DNA from: UBA8437 sp964646205
GTDB lineage: Bacteria > Planctomycetota > Planctomycetia > Planctomycetales > Planctomycetaceae
Length of the DNA stretch: 64,000 nucleotides
Direction: 5' to 3'
NCBI GenBank assembly: GCA_964646205.1
Contig: CAZYAZ010000001.1
Coordinates: 124,001-188,000, forward strand
Part shown: in pieces, positions 9,005-19,158 of the stretch
Numbering within the stretch: the first letter of the stretch is position 1
Layout of the letters: each line of letters begins with the position of its first letter
Program-made: the position numbers and the translations under genes
The notes under the pieces: generated by a model
Databases searched by the model: none
The model's input: the letters and a program-made list of their open reading frames with translations, nothing else
What the model was told of the DNA's origin: nothing

Positions 9005-12000
9005 ATGCCCGCCACAGACGGTTTTTTCCGCAACCTGCCGAAGACCCACATGGTCTTTGCCGTCAGCAGCCTGATGCTGTTGGGGGCGACGCTGTGGATG
9101 CTTCACGACGACCACAACGACGAGTGGCGTGTCTGGCAGCAGAGGTTCGATCGGATCGAGGACGCTCGCCTGGCCGGCATCGGGCTCGACCAGCAGGACG
9201 AACTTTCCTCGACAACTGAAGAACTCCGGCAGCAGATCGCTGATCGGAACGCGCACCTGGACAGCATCAAGGCCGAACTCGAAACTCTCCAGGCCACTCT
9301 CGCCCAACGGCAGGGTGTCGCGGCCACGGAGTTGCGGGCGACAAAGCCCCTGAGAACCTTCCGCGACGTGGCACGTGCCAACTACGACCTCGCGGTCCGA
9401 GACAACGATCCCTCGGCTGCCGCCAAGCTTGAGGAATTTCAGAAGCGACTGGAGGTGGTGGATGAGTCCGAACAGAAACTGCGTGCCGCCCAGGACGCGG
9501 TGAAAGAAACACAGGCCGAGGTCTCGAAACTCACCGGCGAACAATCCGAAGCGGAAACCACGATCACCTCGCTGGAAGCCGCGGTCGAGTTGACAAAAAC
9601 GACCCGTGACAACATCGCTCCCGAGAGCACCGTCAATCTCGTCAAGCGGTGGTTGATGGAGCAACCGGTCATCGACGGTTTCAACTCCCATCACAAGGTC
9701 CGCCAGGACTGGCTGCCCGACCAGCGAATCACCCTGGGCATGTCCCAGACGGCCCGGTTCGACCGGTGCCGGACCTGTCACCTTGGAATTGATCGTGTCC
9801 TGGCCGGCAATGTGCCCGAGTTCCCGTTCTCGCCCACAGCCCACGGCAGCGACAATCCCGCCGCGCTCGTGGCCGCCGGAGGATTTCCTCATCCGTTTGC
9901 CACCCACCCCCGTCCCGATGTGTACCTGACCGCCGCCAGCCCGCATCCGCTGACCGAGTTCGGTTGCACCGTCTGTCACGACGGACAGGGTTCGGCCACC
10001 AGCTTCCACAACGCGCAGCACGGCCCCAATCATCCCGCCGACTACAAGAAGTGGAACGGAGACTACGGCTTCTTCCCCAACCACTACTGGGAGTACCCGA
10101 TGCCGCCCCGCCGGCTACGGGAATCCACGTGTCTGAAGTGTCATCACCAGGTTCTCGAACTCGGAATCAACCCGGATTTCGGAGCCACCGCACCGAAGCT
10201 GTATAAAGGATGGCAACTGGTACGCAAGTTCGGCTGCTTTGGTTGCCACGAGATCTCCGGCTTCGATGGCACCAAGCCCATCGGACCCGATCTCCGGCTC
10301 GAAGCCGCCACCGCCGAATTGAAGGCCGCCATCGATGCCGACCCCAACCAGGTCGGCGGAAAAATGAGGAAGGTCGGCCCCAGCCTGGCTCATGTCGGAC
10401 TCAAGACCAACCAGGACTGGCTCGGCCGCTGGATCCGCAAACCGGCCGATTTCCGACCGACCACACGGATGCCCCAGTTCTTCGACCTCACAAACCAGGG
10501 TGACGCACACGCCCAGAAGTTCACCCCGATCGAAATCGCCGCGGTGACGCACTTCCTCCTGGAAACCAGCAAGCAGGCCAGCTCCGACTTCCAACTCGAC
10601 ACCGTGCCCAAGGGCGTCACCGCCGACGCCAAGCGAGGTGCCATCGCCTTCCGTGAACGCGGCTGCCTGGCCTGCCACAGTCACGCGGCGGTCCCCGACC
10701 CCGGCAAGCAGCTTTCGGCCACCTTCGGGCCGGACCTCTCGCGAATCCAGGACAAGGTCGGTCACGACGCCAAGAACCCGGCCAACGTCGGCAACCCCGG
10801 GTTCCGTTGGCTCTATACCTGGATCCGCAACCCACAGAAACACTTCCCCCGAACCCGGATGCCCGACCTGTTCCTGGATCCCGAGGGCCAGGGCGACAAG
10901 CAAACCGATCCGGCCGCCGACATCGCGGCCTTCCTGCTGTCCCGTGACAACACCCCGCTGGCCGGTGAACCAGTTCCCACGCCCAAAGACGCGGCAATTG
11001 ACGAACTGGTTGAGTTGTTCGCCGGCAAGGTCATCGGCACCCAGGCCGCAAAGGCCATGATCAGCGGTGGCGGGTATCCCGAAGCCGACAAGTCCCGCAT
11101 CAAGGGCGACGAGGTCGAATTGCACGGCGAGACACTGACCCGTGACATGAAGCTGATGTACCTCGGACGCCGCACCATCAACCGCTACGGCTGCTACGGC
11201 TGCCACGACATCCCGGGTTTCGAGCAAGCCCGGCCCATCGGCACCAAGCTCGAAGACTGGGGACGCAAGGACCGCACCAAGCTGGCCATCGAACACATCG
11301 AGGAGTTCCTGCATCATCACGGTGAGGCCGATGGTGGCTCGACTCGCAAACGTGTCGACAAGGAAATGGCACGCGCCCGGGCCCATTCGCTCGGTGAGCA
11401 GAAATTCCCCAACAGGGACATCGAAGAAGACGAAACTCGCGCAGCGTTCTTCTATGGCAGCCTCGTCCACCACGGCCGCGAGGGCTTCCTGTGGCAAAAA
11501 CTCCGTGCACCCCGCAGCTACGACCACAAGAAGACCGAGACAAAAGGTTATGACGAGCGGCTGAGAATGCCTCGCTTCACCTTCGCCCCGGATCCCATGG
11601 AGAACGAGAAGGCGATCGAGGCGATTGCCACGTTCATCCTCGGATTGGTCGCCGAACCACCTCCCGTGAAATACGTCTACCAGCCCGAGACCCGCGTGGC
11701 CGACCGGATCGAGGGTGAGCGACTGTTGCAGAAATTCAACTGTGTCGGTTGCCACATGGTCGACGCCCCCGAAATCCGTGTCTCCACGACTCTCGACGGC
11801 CTCCCCGACGGTTCCCTGGCCGCCGCCGAGTACCCCGAGGCCCGTGACCTGCTGTTGAAGATCCGCCCCGCCCGGACCATCCAGCTCAATCCCGATGCGG
11901 CGGGCAAGATCTCCTATTCGTTCCACGGTCTCTCGGTCGCTCGACCCGGACCCGACGACGACGACCTCGAGCCAGACGAACGCGAGTACTCCTACAACCT

Positions 12001-12865
12001 CTGGGAACCGATCACGTTCAAATGGATGGGCGCCGACGACAAGGGCAGACGGACAATGCAGAGTCGCACCGTGCTGCCCTCGACCCGCATGCTGGTCGCC
12101 GAACCCAATCTGGTTTCGGAAACCCCCGCTCGCGGTGGTCGATTCGCCGAGTGGCTGGTCAAAGACATCATCGATCGTTCTCCCGACCCCAACCGCGACC
12201 TGGCCTGGCAGGCGTCACCGCCGCCGTTGATCGCCGAGGGCATCAAGGTGCAAACTCCGTGGCTCTACAGGTTCCTGAAGAACCCCGGTCGTCTGCGCCA
12301 CACCACGGTCCTCCGCATGCCTCGCTTCAACATGGATGATGACGAGGCCCGCGCCCTGGCCAATTACTTTGCCGCAGCCGACCGCGCCGAATACCCGTAT
12401 CAGCCGGTGCCACAGCGGCAGCCTGCGTACCTGGCCACTCTCGACGCCTCGTTCGAACATCCCGCGCACGACTACCTCACCGAATCGTGGCACCTGTTCA
12501 ACGCGCCGCTGTGCATCAAGTGCCATTCGTTGGGCGGCCGCCAGTTCAAGGCTGTTGATCCCAAGAAGGATATTCGCGGTCCCAACCTCGATTTGGCCAG
12601 CGACCGACTCCAGCCCAACTGGCTGCAAGTCTGGCTGTCCAATCCCAAGTGGGTCACCCCCTACACGTCGATGCCCCAGCCATTTGCAAAGAACCAACAG
12701 TCGTTTCCGCAGCATTTCGGTGGCAACGGTCTCAAGCAGACAACCGCCGTCCGTGATGCTCTGATGAACTACAACCGCCTGATGGAACGCGACGGAACCT
12801 ACGTTCCACCCGCGACAGCCAAGCCAGCAGCTGCTGGCAATGGCCAGGGAGCCGCGCAACCATGA
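9005..12865 (+). CDS. Membrane-anchored eight-haem cytochrome c with N-terminal coiled coil
   Basis: 1286 residues. One N-terminal membrane helix (MVFAVSSLMLLGATLWML) is followed by a long charged heptad-rich region (about residues 60-205, for example EELRQQIADRNAHLDSIKAE), then eight CxxCH haem c motifs at about residues 255, 321, 376, 411, 554, 730, 913 and 1170. The body should lie in the periplasm and carry electrons from Rieske/cytochrome b toward the oxidase, in the place of cytochrome c1. Its stop overlaps the next start (ATGA at 12862), so the two are coupled. The order of electron transfer among the haems cannot be told. Confidence 0.93.
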   Translation: MPATDGFFRNLPKTHMVFAVSSLMLLGATLWMLHDDHNDEWRVWQQRFDRIEDARLAGIGLDQQDELSSTTEELRQQIADRNAHLDSIKAELETLQATLAQRQGVAATELRATKPLRTFRDVARANYDLAVRDNDPSAAAKLEEFQKRLEVVDESEQKLRAAQDAVKETQAEVSKLTGEQSEAETTITSLEAAVELTKTTRDNIAPESTVNLVKRWLMEQPVIDGFNSHHKVRQDWLPDQRITLGMSQTARFDRCRTCHLGIDRVLAGNVPEFPFSPTAHGSDNPAALVAAGGFPHPFATHPRPDVYLTAASPHPLTEFGCTVCHDGQGSATSFHNAQHGPNHPADYKKWNGDYGFFPNHYWEYPMPPRRLRESTCLKCHHQVLELGINPDFGATAPKLYKGWQLVRKFGCFGCHEISGFDGTKPIGPDLRLEAATAELKAAIDADPNQVGGKMRKVGPSLAHVGLKTNQDWLGRWIRKPADFRPTTRMPQFFDLTNQGDAHAQKFTPIEIAAVTHFLLETSKQASSDFQLDTVPKGVTADAKRGAIAFRERGCLACHSHAAVPDPGKQLSATFGPDLSRIQDKVGHDAKNPANVGNPGFRWLYTWIRNPQKHFPRTRMPDLFLDPEGQGDKQTDPAADIAAFLLSRDNTPLAGEPVPTPKDAAIDELVELFAGKVIGTQAAKAMISGGGYPEADKSRIKGDEVELHGETLTRDMKLMYLGRRTINRYGCYGCHDIPGFEQARPIGTKLEDWGRKDRTKLAIEHIEEFLHHHGEADGGSTRKRVDKEMARARAHSLGEQKFPNRDIEEDETRAAFFYGSLVHHGREGFLWQKLRAPRSYDHKKTETKGYDERLRMPRFTFAPDPMENEKAIEAIATFILGLVAEPPPVKYVYQPETRVADRIEGERLLQKFNCVGCHMVDAPEIRVSTTLDGLPDGSLAAAEYPEARDLLLKIRPARTIQLNPDAAGKISYSFHGLSVARPGPDDDDLEPDEREYSYNLWEPITFKWMGADDKGRRTMQSRTVLPSTRMLVAEPNLVSETPARGGRFAEWLVKDIIDRSPDPNRDLAWQASPPPLIAEGIKVQTPWLYRFLKNPGRLRHTTVLRMPRFNMDDDEARALANYFAAADRAEYPYQPVPQRQPAYLATLDASFEHPAHDYLTESWHLFNAPLCIKCHSLGGRQFKAVDPKKDIRGPNLDLASDRLQPNWLQVWLSNPKWVTPYTSMPQPFAKNQQSFPQHFGGNGLKQTTAVRDALMNYNRLMERDGTYVPPATAKPAAAGNGQGAAQP

Positions 12866-13713
12866 CCCGCCTCACCCGATTTCTATCCGTGGCCGCCCTG
12901 GCCACCATGACACTCGGTCTTACCACCGGTTGTGGTGGCGGTGCCTCGGCCACCCCCACGGTCACGTACAAGGCCGGTGGGAACTCGGCCGGTAAAAGTG
13001 ACGGCCCCGTCACAAAAATTGACGGAGCCGGAACGCTCACCGGATCGATCAAGCTGGTCGGTACCGCTCCAACTCCCGGGGTGATCGTCGCCAAGGGAAC
13101 TGCCAAGCGAGACGCCAATGTCTGCGGCGCCCAGGTGGCTATCGTCGACGAGTCGTTGCAAGTCGGCGCCGGCAATGGAATTGCCAATGTCTTCGTGTAC
13201 ATCGACAAAACACCACCTGGTGCCACCGTGCCTGCTGCACCCAGCGAGCCCGCGGTGTTCGACCAAAAAGGTTGTGTCTTCCTGCCTCACGCAATGGTCG
13301 TCCGTAGCAACCAGCCCATCCTGATCAAGAGCCAGGACGACGCCGGTCACAACACCCACACCTATCCCGGCCGGTCCCGCAGTTTCAATGGTGCCATCAA
13401 GGCTCTCGAACGAGACGGCGTTCCGCTGTCCTACACCAAGCACGAACGAACACCCTTCCCCGTCAAATGCGATATGCACTCCTGGATGCAGGCCTACCAC
13501 CTGGCGTTGGACCATCCCTGGGGCACCATCACCAAGGCCGATGGCACTTTTGAACTGAAAGGGCTACCGGCCACCACCGTCACCCTCCGCGTCTGGCACG
13601 AAAAAGCCGGGGGCAAGGGTGGATTTTTGCAACGCTCGCTGAAGGTGAACATCCCCAAGGACGGGACCATTTCACAGGACCTGGAATTTCAACTGACTGA
13701 CTTTGGGCTGTAA
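12862..13713 (+). CDS. Lipoprotein with cupredoxin-like copper site
   Basis: 283 residues with a lipoprotein signal (LTTGCGGG). The central part has potential copper ligands in cupredoxin order: GHNTHTYPG and CDMHSWMQAYH, that is His, then Cys-x-x-His and Met. The end (GTFELKGLPATTVTLRVWHE) looks like a carboxypeptidase-regulatory beta-sandwich. The protein may be a periplasmic electron carrier between the multihaem cytochrome and the oxidase, or a copper donor to CuA. This is inferred from its position and ligands. It overlaps the cytochrome gene by ATGA. Confidence 0.8.
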   Translation: MTRLTRFLSVAALATMTLGLTTGCGGGASATPTVTYKAGGNSAGKSDGPVTKIDGAGTLTGSIKLVGTAPTPGVIVAKGTAKRDANVCGAQVAIVDESLQVGAGNGIANVFVYIDKTPPGATVPAAPSEPAVFDQKGCVFLPHAMVVRSNQPILIKSQDDAGHNTHTYPGRSRSFNGAIKALERDGVPLSYTKHERTPFPVKCDMHSWMQAYHLALDHPWGTITKADGTFELKGLPATTVTLRVWHEKAGGKGGFLQRSLKVNIPKDGTISQDLEFQLTDFGL

Positions 13714-13726
13714 GCCACATCACCAA

Positions 13727-13742
13727 CCGGGACCAGTCCCGG
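13727..13742 (+). other. Intercistronic hairpin without T-run
   Basis: CCGGGA (13727-13732), loop CCAG, TCCCGG (13737-13742) lies between two genes of the respiratory cluster. No T-tract follows, so it is not a standard terminator. It could be an mRNA stability or processing site that changes the ratio of upstream to downstream products. Confidence 0.4.
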
Positions 13743-13759
13743 CCGAGGACCACACGTCG

Positions 13760-15109
13760 ATGTCACGCCGTCTCACCCTGTCACTGCTGGCCCTGTCGCT
13801 CCTGGTTGTCGGCTGCGCCGACTACCAGGCCGATTTTGTCAACGACGAACGGGTCGACACACTGGCAACGACCAGCCCAACGGCCGCCGCGAAGGTCCAG
13901 ACCAGCCTCCAGGAACACTTTGGGACTCCCAACTCACTGGTCGCCTGGGGCAGCCTGCCGATCGAGTATGGAGAAATCACCGGCACTGTCCTCGCGGCCG
14001 ATGGAGACGCACTGAGAGTCACACTCGACACTGATCCGCCCGGTGCGCTCAACCAGGTCGCTGTCGTCCTGGAAACCAAAACACCCCAGAACCGCACCGC
14101 CCTCTCCTACAGCGCCGGCAACCGCACACTGACACTGGCCCCCCAGGATCAGGCTGCACCAGTTCCCCCCGGAACCACCATCCGCCTGATCGGTCACCAC
14201 CTGCAGGACGGACGCCGCCTGTACATGCAGCACTGCATGCATTGCCACGGCGTCACCGGTGATGGAAATGGCCCCACGGCACGATACATCTCCAACCACA
14301 GGTTCAACCCCCTTCCACGGGACTACCGTCGCGGCCTGTTCAAGTTCACCTCCACCAAGGGAGGCGTTTATGTCAGCCGCGATGATCTCGCGCGAACAAT
14401 CAAGCTGGGACTCGCCGGCACCTACATGCCATCGTTTCGCATGATGAAAGACCAGGAAGTCAAAGCGATCATCGAGTACGTCCGTTTCCTGGCAATGCGC
14501 GGCGAGATCGAACGACGGCTGCTGACCCACCTGCAGGACCTGATGCCCGATGACGACGGCAACCCGCCAAGCGATTTGAAGACACTCGAACAGGAACTGG
14601 CCGTTGACGGCTTCGACGAAGCGTTTGCCGATGCGGCCTCGCTGGTTGCCGAGAGATGGACCAATGCGGACGCTCCGGACAACCTGGTGATCCCCTCGAC
14701 ACCCCGGGTGCCCGATACGGAACAATCGCGAGTCAAGGGACGGAACCTGTTTATCAGCACCAAGATCAACTGCGCCAAATGCCACGGAGAAGGCGGACGC
14801 GGCAACGGTGGGTTCTTGCGCGATATCCAGAAGAACCCCGAAACCAATCAGAATTACGACACACCCGGTTTGCGTGACGCGTGGCACAACATGATCGAGC
14901 CCCGCAACCTCACCTCCGGAATCTATCGCGGTGGGCGACGGCCCCTGGACGTCTTTCGGCGAGTCACGGTCGGCATCAAGGCGACCCCAATGGCCGGATT
15001 CGCCGCGCTGACCGAACAAGATCGCTGGCACATCGTCAACTATGTCCTGAGCATCCCGATTGACGGGGCGTTTTTTGACGAACACAACCACCAGTACCAT
15101 GGTGGCACC
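13760..15109 (+). CDS. Dihaem cytochrome c lipoprotein (3' end lost in gap)
   Basis: 450 codons are visible before the gap. The start is ATG 13760, which gives a lipoprotein signal (LSLLVVGCADYQ). Two haem c motifs are clear: CMHCHGVTGDGNG and CAKCHGEGGRGNGG, each in a class-I cytochrome c context. The second domain has a late methionine (TPMAGFAALTEQDRWHIVNYV) as likely sixth ligand. The coding sequence runs into the N stretch shortly after YHGGT, so only the C-terminal tail is missing. It is likely the direct electron donor to the CuA site of CoxB, encoded next. Confidence 0.88.
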
Positions 15110-15209
15110 NNNNNNNNNNNNNNNNNNNNNNNNNNNNNNNNNNNNNNNNNNNNNNNNNNNNNNNNNNNNNNNNNNNNNNNNNNNNNNNNNNNNNNNNNNN
15201 NNNNNNNNN
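15110..15209. other. Assembly gap of 100 N between cytochrome c and coxA
   Basis: Exactly 100 N. The sequence on its right resumes in the last 46 codons of another gene (coxB), so the true gap must hold the end of the cytochrome c gene and most of coxB. It must therefore be several hundred bases longer than shown. Confidence 0.97.
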
Positions 15210-15350
15210 CACTACAAGATGCGGGGCGAGGTGGAAGCGGTTGAAGACCTGCAGGCCCGGCTGATCGAGCTCAAGAACCTGCAGGATTACGACGGAGTCA
15301 CCAAGCCGGGTGCCGCCCCCGCCGGGGCATCGGAAGAGGCCACACCATGA
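15210..15350 (+). CDS. coxB: Cytochrome c oxidase subunit II, C-terminal remnant (5' part in gap)
   Basis: Forty-six residues are left, beginning HYKMRGEVEAVEDLQ. In subunit II the CuA site ends with C-x-E-x-C-G-x-G-H-x-x-M. The HYKM here fits the last histidine and methionine ligands of that motif, followed by the usual short C-terminal tail. The position directly before coxA and the ATGA overlap with it (15347-15350) agree. The two CuA cysteines and all membrane helices would be in the missing sequence. The remnant is short, so the call rests on motif and position together. Confidence 0.72.
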   Translation, partial: HYKMRGEVEAVEDLQARLIELKNLQDYDGVTKPGAAPAGASEEATP

Positions 15351-17212
15351 ACACCCTGAACCCAGCAGCTGGTGCCGCCCACGACCTGCACCACCACGAT
15401 CCACCGTTCATCCGGAAGTACATCTTCTCGACCGATCACAAGATGATCGGCATCCAGTTCCTGATCACCACCCTGCTGATGCTGCTGCTGGGCGGGGCAC
15501 TGGCACTGGGCGTCCGCTGGCAGTTGGCCTGGCCCTGGGCGAACATGCCACTCTTCGGCAGCCACTTCGCCGGCGAGGGGGGGCAGATCTCCCCCGAGTT
15601 CTACACGATGCTCTTCACGATGCATGCGACGGTGATGATTTTCCTGGTCGTCATTCCGATCCTGGCCGGGGCCTTCGGCAACTTCCTGATCCCGTTGATG
15701 ATCGGGGCCGACGACATGGCCTTTCCGACGCTGAACATGCTCAGCTACTGGTTCATGTGGCCGGCCATCTTCTTCTTTGGTCTCAGTTTCTATTACGGCG
15801 GAGCCGCGGCCGGCTGGACCAGTTACCCGTTGCTCTCGGCACTGCCCGAGGCGGCACCGGGTTCCGGTGCCGCACAGACCATGTGGCTGCTGGCAGTCAC
15901 CTTTGTCGGGGTCTCCTCGATGATGGGATCGGTCAACTACATGACCACCATCATCAACATGCGGGCCCCGGGCATGACGCTGTTCCGCATGCCGTTGACG
16001 ATCTGGAGCATGTTCATCACCGCCATCCTCCAGGCCTTTGCCTTGCCGGTCCTGACGGCGGCTGGATTCATGATGCTCTTCGACCGCGCGGCGCTCGGCG
16101 GAGCGCTCGAAGGAATTCACACCAGTTTCTTCGTCCCCTCCGGCATCGTGGTCAACAACGCCGATCCCACCATCGGTGGGGGACAGGCACTGCTCTGGCA
16201 GCACCTCTTCTGGTTCTATTCCCATCCCGCCGTTTACATCATGTTGCTGCCGGCCATGGGAATGGTCTCGGACATGCTGGCGGCCATGTGCCGTAAACCA
16301 ATTTTTGGCTACAAACCAATGGCCTACTCGATGGCCGCCATTGCCGGACTGGGCTTCATCGTCTGGGGCCACCACATGTTCACCAGTGGCATGAACCCCG
16401 CTCTGGGCATGACCTTCATGGTCTCCACGATCATGATCGCCCTCCCCTCGGCCATCAAAACTTTCAACTGGATCGGCACGATCTGGGGCGGCAAGATCCG
16501 CTTCAACACCGTGACGCTCAACTGCATCGCCTTCGTGTCACAGTTCGTCGTCGGCGGCCTCAGTGGCATCTTCATGGCCGCAGTGCCAGTCGACATCTAC
16601 ATCCACGACACCTACTTCATTGTTGCTCACTTCCATTACGTGCTCTTCGGTGCCACGCTGTTTGGCATCTTCGGGGCCATCCAGTTCTGGTTCCCCAAGA
16701 TGTTTGGCCGGATGATGAGCGAGCGGCTGGGCAAGATTCATTTCTTCCTGACCTTCGTTGGCTTCAACGGCACCTTCTTCCCCATGCACCTGCTGGGGGT
16801 GGCCGGCATGCCGCGACGTTACGCCGACCCGTACATCCATCCCTACCTCGAACACTTGATGCCAATGAACCAGTTCATCACGGTCTGCGCGATCGTCATG
16901 GGACTGGCCCAACTGATCCTGATCTACAACTGGATTTCGAGCATTTTCTGGGGTCCCGAGGCCGGGCGAAATCCCTGGAATGCCAACGGGGTGGAGTGGG
17001 TCGCCCCGTCACCGCCGCCCCACGGAAACTTCGAAGAAGTCCCTGTTGTCTACCGTGGCCCCTACGAGTACTCCTCGCCACTGGTCGAGGGCCGGGATTA
17101 CCTGATGCAGACCGACTATCTGCCTCCACCTGAAACCGACGACTCGACCGACCCCGAGGATGGACCCGACGACGACGTGGAAGACGCCACCGAAGAGACC
17201 GACGACTCCTGA
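15347..17212 (+). CDS. coxA: Cytochrome c oxidase subunit I, A2 type
   Basis: 621 residues, twelve or more membrane helices. It is the haem a/a3-CuB catalytic subunit. Visible ligands are H93 (FTMHATVM, low-spin haem a), H293 and cross-linked Y297 (YSHPAVY), H342-H343 (GHHMFTSGM), and H428 and H430 (AHFHY). The YSHP form of the CuB motif, in place of GHPE, marks type A2 oxidases, which lack the D-channel glutamate at this site and use the Tyr-Ser pair. The tail after about residue 590 is very acidic. The start overlaps the coxB stop by ATGA. Confidence 0.97.
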   Translation: MNTLNPAAGAAHDLHHHDPPFIRKYIFSTDHKMIGIQFLITTLLMLLLGGALALGVRWQLAWPWANMPLFGSHFAGEGGQISPEFYTMLFTMHATVMIFLVVIPILAGAFGNFLIPLMIGADDMAFPTLNMLSYWFMWPAIFFFGLSFYYGGAAAGWTSYPLLSALPEAAPGSGAAQTMWLLAVTFVGVSSMMGSVNYMTTIINMRAPGMTLFRMPLTIWSMFITAILQAFALPVLTAAGFMMLFDRAALGGALEGIHTSFFVPSGIVVNNADPTIGGGQALLWQHLFWFYSHPAVYIMLLPAMGMVSDMLAAMCRKPIFGYKPMAYSMAAIAGLGFIVWGHHMFTSGMNPALGMTFMVSTIMIALPSAIKTFNWIGTIWGGKIRFNTVTLNCIAFVSQFVVGGLSGIFMAAVPVDIYIHDTYFIVAHFHYVLFGATLFGIFGAIQFWFPKMFGRMMSERLGKIHFFLTFVGFNGTFFPMHLLGVAGMPRRYADPYIHPYLEHLMPMNQFITVCAIVMGLAQLILIYNWISSIFWGPEAGRNPWNANGVEWVAPSPPPHGNFEEVPVVYRGPYEYSSPLVEGRDYLMQTDYLPPPETDDSTDPEDGPDDDVEDATEETDDS

Positions 17213-17239
17213 CCGTTTTCCTCCCTGTATCCACGCCCG

Positions 17240-18181
17240 ATGTCCGAATCACTTCCGACAACCCGATGGCTGCACCGTTTTGCCGTGGCGACCTGCTGCG
17301 CCGCGTTGCTGCCGATCACCGTCGGGGCGATCGTGACCACGATGAAATGGGGCATGGCCTTCCACGACTGGCCCAATTCCGATGGCCACGGCATGTTCGC
17401 CTACCCCTGGTTCGGATCGGCCATCGACAAGTTCACCGAGCACGGACACCGCCTGGCCGGGATCACGATCGGTTGCTTCAGCATCGTACTGGCCGCCTGG
17501 ACCTGGAAAGTCGAACCTCGCCGTTGGGTCTGCTGGTTGGCCACTGCTGTCCTGGCTGGAGTCATCATCCAGGGACTGCTCGGTGGAGGACGCGTGCTGG
17601 CCAACGACCCACGTATGGCGCTACTGCACGGCCAGTTCGCCGCCTGTGTGCTGGCCCTGATGGGCACCGTGGCCCTGGTCACCAGCCCGGGATGGCAAGC
17701 GGTCTCTGGCCAGCAACCCGCCACCCCATCACCCCGATTCAAGACACTCGCCTGGAGCCTGCCGGCGGTCCTGTTGGTGCAAAGTGCACTGGGCGGCTGG
17801 ATCCGGCACCTGGGAGGCGGCCTTTTTGAACACGTGGGTTTCGCCCTGGCCGTTCTCGTGCTGGCCGCCTGCGTGGTCGTGCTCGCTGTTCGCCACGGCT
17901 CACGGTGGCTGAAAACCAACTCGTGGCTCCTGGCCGCTGTCCTGATACTGCAACTGTGCCTGGGTGCGGCCGCCTGGGTCACCCGCTTCGGCTGGCCGGC
18001 CACCAACTACGTCGCCGTCCAGGGAGCCCCGCTTCAGGTCGTGATGAGAACAACCCATGCGGTCGCCGGACAATTGCTCTTCCTCACCTCGGTCACCCTG
18101 GCCGTCCGAACCCTCAGATTTGATTGGCTCACCCGTCGGGTTCTCATTGCCAACGTGACGACCGAAGGGGGCCTGGCATGA
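17240..18181 (+). CDS. ctaA: Haem A synthase
   Basis: 313 residues, about eight membrane helices, CtaA/COX15 family. It oxidises the methyl group of haem O to give haem A for the oxidase. The conserved TEHGHRLAG, HGQFAAC, EHVGFAL and TTHAVAGQ segments supply the paired histidines and the EHxHR motif. The last ATG of the gene is the start of ctaB (ATGA at 18178), so the two haem A maturation enzymes are translationally coupled and should be made together. Confidence 0.92.
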   Translation: MSESLPTTRWLHRFAVATCCAALLPITVGAIVTTMKWGMAFHDWPNSDGHGMFAYPWFGSAIDKFTEHGHRLAGITIGCFSIVLAAWTWKVEPRRWVCWLATAVLAGVIIQGLLGGGRVLANDPRMALLHGQFAACVLALMGTVALVTSPGWQAVSGQQPATPSPRFKTLAWSLPAVLLVQSALGGWIRHLGGGLFEHVGFALAVLVLAACVVVLAVRHGSRWLKTNSWLLAAVLILQLCLGAAAWVTRFGWPATNYVAVQGAPLQVVMRTTHAVAGQLLFLTSVTLAVRTLRFDWLTRRVLIANVTTEGGLA

Positions 18182-19131
18182 GTTCACTGGGTCCGGTCAC
18201 CACCGACGTCTCGGCCTCACCGGTCGAGTCGGTTCGACCACAGGTCCACGCAAAGGCCCCGGCCACTCGCCTGGCCGACTACGCCGAACTGGCCAAGCCG
18301 CGGATCGCGGTGATGGCACTGGTGACCGTCGCCGTCGGCTACGTGCTGGCCGCCGGAGACGGCTGGAGTTGGGCAGGACTCCTGCACGCCCTGGGGGGCA
18401 TCGGCCTGGCCGCGATCGCCTCAGGAGCACTCAACCAGTACCTCGAACGTCATAGCGACGCACGCATGACCCGCACGGAAAATCGGCCCCTGCCGGCCGG
18501 ACGACTGGGTGCCAACGAGGTCCTCGCCGTCGGGACCATCTCGGCGATTGTTGGCATCGCCTGGCTGGTGTGGCAGGTCAACGTACTCACCGCCGTCGTC
18601 ACCTCGCTGACGCTCGTCCTGTACCTGGCCGTCTACACCCCGATGAAAAAACACTCGTCGCTGGCCACCACCGTGGGGGCCGTGCCCGGGGCACTGCCGC
18701 CGGTACTTGGCTGGGTGGCCGCAGGAGGATCGCTGGATTCCGGTGCCCTCTCGCTGTTTGCCATCCTGTTCCTCTGGCAGTTCCCTCACTTTTTGGCCAT
18801 TGCCTGGCTGTGTCGCGATGACTACGAGGCGGCTGGAATGAGGATGTTGCCACGGGCCGCCGCCGATCGACCCGGACTGACCGGGCTGATGGGAGTCGTC
18901 TATGCACTGGCACTCCTGGTCGTGTCCGCCTGGCCCCGCCAACTGGGCCTGGCCGGCGACGCGTACCTTGCCGCGGCCATCGTCCTCGGAACCGGTTACC
19001 TGGCGGCCGCGATCCGATTCTGGTGGAACGAATCAACCGGCACCGCACGTGGTGTCCTGTATGCCAGCCTGGTCCACCTGCCGTTGCTGCTGGCCGCGAT
19101 GACCTGGGACCATTTTCGCCTGCTGAACTAA
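18178..19131 (+). CDS. ctaB: Protohaem IX farnesyltransferase (haem O synthase)
   Basis: 317 residues, UbiA-family prenyltransferase with about nine helices. It adds the farnesyl group to haem B to give haem O, the substrate of CtaA. The motif ERHSDARMTRTENRPLPAG matches the family DRxxDxxMxRTxxRPLPxG, with Glu for the first Asp. KPRIAVM at the N-terminus is also typical. I chose ATG 18178 because it overlaps the ctaA stop; the in-frame TTG at 18124 would add an unlikely 18-residue tail. Confidence 0.95.
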   Translation: MSSLGPVTTDVSASPVESVRPQVHAKAPATRLADYAELAKPRIAVMALVTVAVGYVLAAGDGWSWAGLLHALGGIGLAAIASGALNQYLERHSDARMTRTENRPLPAGRLGANEVLAVGTISAIVGIAWLVWQVNVLTAVVTSLTLVLYLAVYTPMKKHSSLATTVGAVPGALPPVLGWVAAGGSLDSGALSLFAILFLWQFPHFLAIAWLCRDDYEAAGMRMLPRAAADRPGLTGLMGVVYALALLVVSAWPRQLGLAGDAYLAAAIVLGTGYLAAAIRFWWNESTGTARGVLYASLVHLPLLLAAMTWDHFRLLN

Positions 19132-19158
19132 AACCAACCGTCACCCCAAGACACTCCG

